Of a DNA stretch of 6,123 nucleotides, positions 1-4,674 are shown piece after piece. Position numbers and translations under genes: made by a program. Origin of the DNA: an uncultured Bacteroidota bacterium (lineage in GTDB: Bacteria; Bacteroidota; Bacteroidia; NS11-12g; UBA9320); contig CAJXLR010000110.1 of assembly GCA_913056425.1 (NCBI GenBank), forward strand, positions 1 through 6,123. Reading direction: 5' to 3'. The notes beneath the pieces are model-generated. The model had not been told where the DNA came from, searched no databases, and worked only from the letters and a program-made list of their open reading frames with translations. Numbering within the stretch: the stretch's first letter is position 1; every line of letters begins with the position of its first letter.

Positions 1-266
1 GTTGCACCTGCAATACCTGTGTGCAGTGCGGCTCCTTTACCGCTATTTACGGTATGCTTAAGCAGCCGAATATTGAGTTCAGAATTTTTAGACTGATAGT
101 CTTCAACTGCCCCAACTGTGTCGTCCGATGAGCAATCATCAACGATTACAATCTCCTTTTCAAGGTTGTTAATCAGTTCAACATCACGCACCTTATTTAG
201 AATGAGGTGGATGGTCTTTGCCTCGTTATAGGCAGGAATAATTATAGAAACCGCGTTCTTTGTCAT
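1..266 (-). CDS. Family 2 glycosyltransferase, N-terminal part (cut by the window edge)
   Basis: This is the first 88 codons of a gene that continues off the left edge. The ATG is the complement of 264-266. The protein opens with the GT-A nucleotide-sugar-binding pattern: strand VSIIIPAYNEAKTI (residues 6-19), the acidic motif IVIVDDCSSDDT (39-50), and NSGKGAALHTGI (74-85), which matches the N-x-GKG-A-A segment of dolichol/polyprenol-phosphate mannosyltransferase-like GT2 enzymes. Such enzymes transfer a sugar from a nucleotide sugar to a polyprenyl phosphate or a growing glycan at the cytoplasmic face of the inner membrane. The metal-binding DxD motif and any C-terminal membrane helices would lie outside the window, so donor and acceptor cannot be inferred. 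No Shine-Dalgarno sequence is visible before the ATG, which is normal in Bacteroidota. It is head-to-head with mnmD. The family call is strong; the subfamily is only suggested. Confidence 0.93.
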   Translation of the reverse strand, partial: MTKNAVSIIIPAYNEAKTIHLILNKVRDVELINNLEKEIVIVDDCSSDDTVGAVEDYQSKNSELNIRLLKHTVNSGKGAALHTGIAGA

Positions 267-289
267 TTAAAACGGCAAAGAAACACAAT

Positions 290-964
290 ATGAGCGAGAA
301 ATTGTCGAATCCTTATGAGCGACATATCGTTGTTACCGATGACGGCTCTACATCACTGGACATACCAGAGATGAATGAAATGTACCACAGTCGCAAAGGA
401 GCTCGTACTGAGTCGATACATGTGTACATTGCTAACGGTTTAAAGCAGATTGCGGCAAAGTCAATTGCAATCCTAGAAGTTGGATTAGGAACCGGACTAA
501 ATGCTTTATTAAGTTTCTATCATGCTGTTCAGAATGATATTTCCTTAAGGTACGTGGCCTTAGAACCATTCCCACTTTCAATTAAAGAATCGGGTTTGTT
601 GAAATTTAATGCAGGAAAGAACGATCAAGACTGGATCGAAAAGATTCATCGCTCAGCAGATCAATCAGATATAGCGATTACAGACCACATAGTTTTCAGA
701 AAAGAGATCACTCGTTTAGAATCGTTTGAAAGCGATGAACGGTTTGATGTTATTTATTTCGATGCTTTTGCACCCAACAAACAATCTTCACCGTGGGTGT
801 TAAGCAACATTAAGAAATGCTACGAATTATTAAAACCTGGAGGTTGCCTCACTACCTATTGCGCACAAGGACAATTCAAACGCAATCTATCTGAAATTGG
901 GTTTCAAGTGACCAATCCGAAAGGCCCAATGGGCAAGAGAGAAATAACAGTTGCCTATAAATAA
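290..964 (+). CDS. mnmD: tRNA 5-methylaminomethyl-2-thiouridine methyltransferase, single-domain MnmD (DUF752 family)
   Basis: This is an S-adenosylmethionine-dependent methyltransferase of 224 residues. The family catalyses the last methylation, from nm5(s2)U to mnm5(s2)U, at wobble position 34 of certain tRNAs in the cytoplasm. Visible motifs (ATG-290 numbering) are SAM motif I ILEVGLGTGLN (61-71), the acidic post-I pair LEP (91-93), FDVIYFDAFAP (152-162, motif IV), LLKPGG (180-185) and the family's C-terminal GPMGKREITVA (212-222). The N-terminal DGSTSLDIPEMNEMYHSRKGARTES region (about 18-42) is also typical. It lacks the C-terminal FAD-dependent oxidase domain of the bifunctional enterobacterial MnmC, so it is the stand-alone form. 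A TTG at 260 would add ten residues, but I prefer ATG 290: the longer form would overlap the start codon of the divergent glycosyltransferase, and the family normally begins just before the conserved block. The gene converges on the secreted-protein gene, 48 bp away. Confidence 0.93.
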   Translation: MSEKLSNPYERHIVVTDDGSTSLDIPEMNEMYHSRKGARTESIHVYIANGLKQIAAKSIAILEVGLGTGLNALLSFYHAVQNDISLRYVALEPFPLSIKESGLLKFNAGKNDQDWIEKIHRSADQSDIAITDHIVFRKEITRLESFESDERFDVIYFDAFAPNKQSSPWVLSNIKKCYELLKPGGCLTTYCAQGQFKRNLSEIGFQVTNPKGPMGKREITVAYK

Positions 965-992
965 AAAGAGCCCTCCACGATGTGGAAGGCTC
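961..992 (-). terminator. Intrinsic terminator of the T9SS-secreted protein gene
   Basis: Two 11-nt arms (968-978 and 982-992) flank a 3-nt loop (979-981). Read on the minus strand, the RNA hairpin is fully paired, with one G-U wobble, and is followed directly by U5-A-U3 (complement of 959-967). That is a classic Rho-independent terminator starting about 20 nt after the stop codon of the minus-strand gene (1013). Read on the plus strand, the same hairpin has a C-A mismatch and is followed by CTATATTGGGG with no U-run, so it should work poorly for mnmD. The U-tract coincides with the mnmD stop codon (962-964). Confidence 0.85.
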
Positions 993-1012
993 CTATATTG
1001 GGGTAATTTGAA

Positions 1013-2311
1013 TTACTTAACAGTAAACTTCGCAGTAGCTTGGTAATCACCAGCAGTGATAGTGTACAAGTAAATTCCTGCGTTTAAGTTGTTTGTAGAA
1101 ATGCTTGCGTTGTGCTCACCTGCACCGTATGCTGCAGTATGCTCAGCAACTTTAGTTCCTACTAGATTAAATACTTCGATAGTAACATCGTGTGCTTGAC
1201 CGATTCCAAATGGCACTGTAACAACAGAGTTTGTAGTTGCAGGGTTTGGGTATGCCTGTCCAAGCTTGTATCCGTCTAACGCCAAAGTTGGAGCTGAAAC
1301 GTTAGGGCTTGAAAGGTGGAAGAAGCTGTATACGTGCTGACGCTCAAGTGTTCCCGGTGGGTTGTATGGGAAGTACCATTGCGTTTGGCTGTTGTAACGT
1401 TGGTTTGTGAAAGCAAACACACCGTGATTCATAGTGGTATCAGCTAAGAAAGCTGGATTGTTCACTGTTCCTTGACGTACAATCAATGGCATGAATGAAT
1501 TGATTTTCGTATCTCCGGTAACCAATGAATCGTTTACGATGGTGTCACCAAATGAGTAAGACATACCTGGGATGAATGAAATGGTGTAAGCTGTTAGCTC
1601 TCCACCATCTGTTTGTCCAAGACCTGTAGGTAGAGCAGCAACTCCACTAAATGATCCAATCTCGCGGCTATAGAAGTTAGGTGTAGTTTCTGAAATAGGA
1701 ATCTTAATCTCGTTTGTCGCATCTTCACTTCTGTTTAATGCAGGCGTATATGTAGGTGCAGCAGTTGGTCCTTGGTTACTTTGCCATCTAAGACCAGAAA
1801 CATCATCGTTATTGAAGAACTGAACCAAAATTGTGTCTGTAACACCAGGATTTTCATTTCTATACTTATAGAAGAACTGTACCGAATCTACCGTGTACGC
1901 ATTGAATCGAGACAAAGGTGGAGTCTCAGGAATCAATACAAAGTGCTCGCTCATTGGAGAAAATACTTGACCTGCGCTGAATAGACCAACATGATCTGTA
2001 TATGGGTTGTCGTTTTCATCTCTGAAAATCTGAACCGTGTTTGAATCTGGCATCATAGAAGTTCCGGTGAAGTATGTATATGCTTCTCCGTTCTCGCTAA
2101 GAGCACCCATGTAGCTGTACCACTCGGTCACTTCTAGTTTTCCGTGCTTTTTCATCGTCTCACGACTAAATTCCTCGAGGCTTACAGTTGCCTCAAGTTC
2201 TTCACCGAACACCTTAGATGTGTTATCGGTGACATTCACTTGTCCGAAGCCAACCATTGCACTGGTAGCAATGAATCCGGTAGTGAAAACTTTCGTAAAT
2301 AAACTTTTCAT
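1013..2311 (-). CDS. Secreted protein of unknown function with T9SS type A sorting domain
   Basis: The 432-residue product has three parts. Residues 1 to about 24 form a Sec signal peptide (MKSLFTKVF, then a hydrophobic stretch ending near AMVGFGQ). Residues about 25-345 are rich in aromatic residues, Thr and Asn, with alternating beta-type segments such as VDSVQFFYKY (141-150) and TDTILVQFFNN (158-168); I do not recognise a catalytic domain. Residues about 349-432 are a type A T9SS C-terminal domain, shown by LGQAYPNPATTN (350-361), VTIEVFNLVGTKV (376-388) and LNAGIYLYTITAG (409-421), ending FTVK. Such domains direct the mature protein across the outer membrane by T9SS; they are normally cleaved by PorU and the cargo attached to the surface through A-LPS, or released. 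The start has a good AAAGGA Shine-Dalgarno 6 nt upstream (2318-2323), unusual for this phylum and consistent with strong translation. It appears to be a single-gene unit with its own promoter and terminator. Role could be adhesin, structural or enzymatic; I cannot tell. Confidence 0.93.
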   Translation of the reverse strand: MKSLFTKVFTTGFIATSAMVGFGQVNVTDNTSKVFGEELEATVSLEEFSRETMKKHGKLEVTEWYSYMGALSENGEAYTYFTGTSMMPDSNTVQIFRDENDNPYTDHVGLFSAGQVFSPMSEHFVLIPETPPLSRFNAYTVDSVQFFYKYRNENPGVTDTILVQFFNNDDVSGLRWQSNQGPTAAPTYTPALNRSEDATNEIKIPISETTPNFYSREIGSFSGVAALPTGLGQTDGGELTAYTISFIPGMSYSFGDTIVNDSLVTGDTKINSFMPLIVRQGTVNNPAFLADTTMNHGVFAFTNQRYNSQTQWYFPYNPPGTLERQHVYSFFHLSSPNVSAPTLALDGYKLGQAYPNPATTNSVVTVPFGIGQAHDVTIEVFNLVGTKVAEHTAAYGAGEHNASISTNNLNAGIYLYTITAGDYQATAKFTVK

Positions 2312-2317
2312 TAACTA

Positions 2318-2346
2318 TCCTTTGTTTTTTGTGTTTCGCAAAAATA
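2318..2346 (-). promoter_or_regulatory. Bacteroidota-type promoter (-7 element) and Shine-Dalgarno for the T9SS-secreted protein gene
   Basis: On the minus strand, TATTTTTG (complement of 2339-2346) matches the Bacteroidota sigma-ABfr -7 consensus TAnnTTTG at every specified position. It lies 27 nt upstream of the ATG, implying a leader of about 20 nt that contains AAAGGA (2318-2323). The -33 TTTG box at the usual 19-nt spacing is only CTGG (complement of 2366-2369), a partial match. A better TTTG (complement of 2357-2360) is only 10 nt away, too close for a standard promoter. The -7 match and position are seen; activity is inferred. Confidence 0.55.
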
Positions 2347-2359
2347 TAACTCTTGGCAA

Positions 2360-2386
2360 ATGTAGCCAGAAAAATCCGTGCTACAT
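2360..2386. repeat. Inverted repeat / hairpin between the SDR gene and the secreted-protein promoter
   Basis: Perfect 7-nt arms ATGTAGC (2360-2366) and GCTACAT (2380-2386) are separated by 13 nt. On the minus strand the spacer can extend the stem by four pairs (CGGA with TCTG, one G-U) after a single bulged A, around a UUUU loop. It lies 24 nt after the SDR stop codon and overlaps the expected -33 region of the downstream gene's promoter. It could be a weak terminator or mRNA 3'-end stabiliser for the SDR, or an operator. There is no U-tract after it, so it is not a standard intrinsic terminator. Confidence 0.5.
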
Positions 2387-2410
2387 GTCAGAATCGAGTA
2401 ATCAATCAAT

Positions 2411-3109
2411 TTAGTTTATGTCACCCAACATCGGCCTTACCAGTAGGTCTTCCACTACGGTTTCTGCCGGCAGCTGACTTACATCATAAATCATTTTCGC
2501 AATGGTTGAAGCAGCCATGAATCGATTCTCCGGAAGATCTGTTCCTTCCCATGAAGGTGTGTAGGTAGCTCCCGGCAATACTGCGGTAACTTTAACACCA
2601 TCTTCTTTTAATTCTTCTCTTAAAACTTTGGTCATACCATATTGTGCATACTTCGATATGCAATACGTACCACCGTTTGGATAAGGGGTGATACTTGCGG
2701 TAGAGCATATAGAAAAAAGTTGACCATTTCTGGATGCTTTCAAATGAGGAATGGAGAGCTTTGAAAATGTGTAGGACGCATTCAGATTTGTCTCCATCAT
2801 GGTTGTGAAAATTTCGTCTGTTTCATCCTGAATTCTTCCTGGGATGAATACACCGGCGTTATTAATAAGGATGTCTAGTCGGCCAAATCGTTCAATAACA
2901 TTATCGAAAAACATACTAATCGATTCTTTGTCCCGAACATCACAGACTTCAACGATATGTTCTGAGCCTAGTTCATTCCTGAGGCTCATAACCTTATCTT
3001 TAGTTCTTGCACAAGTAGCCACATGATATCCTTCTTTGGCAAACTTGATACAAATCGCTTTTCCAATACCACTTGTTCCTCCGGTGACTAAGATTACTTC
3101 AGATCGCAT
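2411..3109 (-). CDS. Short-chain dehydrogenase/reductase (classical SDR), substrate unknown
   Basis: The 232-residue product is a classical SDR, a cytosolic Rossmann-fold oxidoreductase that uses NAD(P)(H). All hallmarks are present in order: the glycine-rich cofactor loop TGGTSGIG (9-16), CDVRD (56-60) with the adenine-contacting Asp57, NNAG (83-86), the structural Asn in ETNLNA (Asn108), catalytic Ser136, and YxxxK with Tyr149 and Lys153. The Ser-Tyr spacing of 13 is canonical. PG at 179-180 and the following Thr are typical of the nicotinamide-binding loop. Arg35 after the second beta strand (ATCART) favours NADP(H), by inference. Length is slightly short of the usual 250 or so, with the substrate-binding region after residue 185 being brief. 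Relatives are annotated as FabG-like or general SDR oxidoreductases, and the sequence does not reveal the substrate. It is divergent from mlaE, and the next gene on its strand starts 99 bp past its end. Confidence 0.92.
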   Translation of the reverse strand: MRSEVILVTGGTSGIGKAICIKFAKEGYHVATCARTKDKVMSLRNELGSEHIVEVCDVRDKESISMFFDNVIERFGRLDILINNAGVFIPGRIQDETDEIFTTMMETNLNASYTFSKLSIPHLKASRNGQLFSICSTASITPYPNGGTYCISKYAQYGMTKVLREELKEDGVKVTAVLPGATYTPSWEGTDLPENRFMAASTIAKMIYDVSQLPAETVVEDLLVRPMLGDIN

Positions 3110-3137
3110 TTTATCGAGTTTATTTCCACAATTGGAG

Positions 3138-3145
3138 CAAAACTA
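3138..3145 (-). promoter_or_regulatory. Bacteroidota-type -7 promoter element for the SDR gene
   Basis: On the minus strand, TAGTTTTG (complement of 3138-3145) fits TAnnTTTG at every specified position. It ends 28 nt before the SDR ATG, nearly the same distance as the element before the secreted-protein gene (27 nt). No TTTG -33 box is seen at the 19-nt spacing. No Shine-Dalgarno is visible in the AT-rich leader. Confidence 0.45.
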
Positions 3146-3201
3146 GTGGTTTAAATTAATGCTACGCTTTTAATCCAATATATTTACCGCCGCAAAACGA
3201 T

Positions 3202-3939
3202 ATGCAGATTTTTCATCATTTCGGGACATACATTTTGTTTATGAGTCGCATGATTTCTCGACCGGAGAAATTTAACATGTACTGGGAGCGCATAATGTTA
3301 GAAATGAAGAACATAGGTGTAGGGTCATTGGGTATCGTTGCCATCATTGCAATATTTCAAGGAGCGGTAACCACCCTCCAAATCGCTTATCAGTTGATTA
3401 GTCCTTTGGTAGCAAACCCGGTGATTGGTTCGATTGTAAGTGACTCTTCCATGCTTGAATTAGCGCCTACTATTACATGTCTTGTATTGGCCGGTAAAGT
3501 TGGGTCTCACATTGCATCTGAAATTGGAACTATGAAGGTTAGTGAACAGATTGATGCATTGGAAATCATGGGTATAAACGCCCCCGCTTTTGTTGCCCTA
3601 CCAAAGATTATTGCCGGAGTTGTAATGGTTCCGTGTTTGGTTATCATTTCCATTTTCTTGTCTAACATCGGTGGTATTATCGCTGGAGCAGCCAGTGGTG
3701 TGCTTACACCTGATGAGTTTATTCAAGGTGCTCGCGAGTCTTTTCTGCCGTTTAACTTAGCTTTCTCACTCATCAAAGCATTTGTCTACGCATACATCAT
3801 TACATCCGTGAGTTCGTTCCATGGCTACATTACTGAAGGTGGAGCACTTGAAGTAGGAAGCTCGAGCACGAAAGCTGTTGTATACAGCGCCGTTCTTATT
3901 TTGTTTTCGGATTACTTACTCACTCAATTGTTGCTCTAA
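3202..3939 (+). CDS. mlaE: MlaE-family ABC transporter permease (lipid transport across the envelope)
   Basis: This 245-residue integral membrane protein is the permease of an Mce/Mla-type ABC lipid transporter. In characterised systems two copies pair with two MlaF ATPases in the inner membrane to move phospholipids between inner and outer membranes. The most diagnostic block is ELAPTITCLVLAGKVGSHIA then SEIGTMKVSEQIDALEIMGI (86-125), the conserved MlaE segment. The amphipathic N-terminal segment with YILFMSRMISRPEKF (10-24) precedes a helix at about 40-62; further hydrophobic helices lie near 85-104, 134-163, 184-205 and 224-244, with the conserved GGALEVGSSSTKAVV at 213-227. The length is normal for the family. 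I keep ATG 3202 because the alternative Met14 (3241) would remove part of the conserved N-terminal helix. The stop overlaps the next start as TAATG, indicating translational coupling. A near-match -7 box TATATTTA sits at 3179-3186. The gene symbol is by family; orthology to E. coli mlaE is not proven. Confidence 0.93.
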   Translation: MQIFHHFGTYILFMSRMISRPEKFNMYWERIMLEMKNIGVGSLGIVAIIAIFQGAVTTLQIAYQLISPLVANPVIGSIVSDSSMLELAPTITCLVLAGKVGSHIASEIGTMKVSEQIDALEIMGINAPAFVALPKIIAGVVMVPCLVIISIFLSNIGGIIAGAASGVLTPDEFIQGARESFLPFNLAFSLIKAFVYAYIITSVSSFHGYITEGGALEVGSSSTKAVVYSAVLILFSDYLLTQLLL

Positions 3940-4670
3940 TGATCGAATTGATTGATGTACATAAGTCGTTTGGAGATGTTGATGTACTAAAAGGCATTTC
4001 AACATCATTTTTACCGGGGAAAACCAACCTGATAATCGGTGCCAGTGGTGGAGGTAAAAGTGTCTTAATGAAGTGCATGGTTGGATTACTCACTCCAACG
4101 TCTGGTCAAATCAATTACGATGGTCGTAATTTCCATGAGCTCGATCCTAAGTCAATTCGAGAAGTTCGCCGTGAAATTGGAATGCTATTCCAAGGTAATG
4201 CATTGTTTGATAGCTATACGGTAGAGCAAAATATTGAATTTCCCTTACGGATGTTTACCGATATGACTCCTGCTGAGCGACTTGACCGAGTTAACTTTTG
4301 TCTTGAACAAGTCCATTTGGAAGGCGTGAACTCTAAATACCCTGCTGAAATAAGTGGAGGTATGAAAAAACGTGTTGGTATTGCAAGAGCCATTGCACTC
4401 GACATCAAATACCTTTTCTGCGATGAACCGAATTCAGGACTTGACCCAGTAACTTCACGTGTGATTGATGAATTGTTGCAAGAAATTACTACCGATTTTA
4501 ACATCACTACAGTGATTAACACACACGACATGAAGACGGTCTTTGATATCGGAGACCAAATCCTATTTATATACGAAGGAAACAAGTGGTGGGAAGGCAA
4601 AAAAGAGGATGTTCGTCACTTCGATAATCCAGAATTAAAAGCCTTCATAAACGCTTCATATTTTCAATAA
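3939..4670 (+). CDS. mlaF: MlaF-family ABC transporter ATP-binding protein
   Basis: This 243-residue ABC ATPase energises the MlaE permease from the cytoplasmic side. All motifs are intact: Walker A GASGGGKS (34-41), Q-loop Gln85 in MLFQGNALFDS, signature ISGGMKKRVGIARA (138-151), Walker B YLFCDEP (158-164) with catalytic Glu163, D-loop SGLDP (166-170) and H-loop His196 (THDM). The GASGGGKS loop, the FQGNALFDSYTV region and the SGGM signature (in place of SGGQ) are typical of the MlaF/Ttg2A subgroup, not of drug or lipoprotein exporters. The start ATG at 3939 overlaps the mlaE stop by one base, with no separate ribosome binding site visible, so translation is probably coupled. The protein ends shortly after NPELKAFINASYF, a normal family length. 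The next gene starts 4 bp later. No mlaD/mce gene follows. Confidence 0.95.
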   Translation: MIELIDVHKSFGDVDVLKGISTSFLPGKTNLIIGASGGGKSVLMKCMVGLLTPTSGQINYDGRNFHELDPKSIREVRREIGMLFQGNALFDSYTVEQNIEFPLRMFTDMTPAERLDRVNFCLEQVHLEGVNSKYPAEISGGMKKRVGIARAIALDIKYLFCDEPNSGLDPVTSRVIDELLQEITTDFNITTVINTHDMKTVFDIGDQILFIYEGNKWWEGKKEDVRHFDNPELKAFINASYFQ

Positions 4671-4674
4671 TCTC

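Noticed and set aside
260..289. TTG start giving a ten-residue longer MnmD
   Set aside because: It would overlap the divergent glycosyltransferase start codon, uses a rarer start, and adds residues outside the conserved family N-terminus; ATG 290 fits better.
1772..1984. Plus-strand open frame of 70 codons
   Set aside because: It lies wholly inside the well-supported T9SS protein gene on the other strand, and its product shows no recognisable motif.
2220..2414. Plus-strand open frame of 64 codons across the secreted-protein promoter
   Set aside because: It is antisense to the signal-peptide region and runs through the intergenic gap; there is no ribosome binding site or family resemblance.
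3179..3186. TATATTTA as the mlaE promoter -7 box
   Set aside because: It misses the final G of TAnnTTTG and no TTTG lies at the -33 spacing; too weak to list as its own feature.
4214..4600. Minus-strand open frame of 128 codons within mlaF
   Set aside because: It is a shadow of the intact ABC ATPase; the product is Ser-rich and composition-driven, with no domain.
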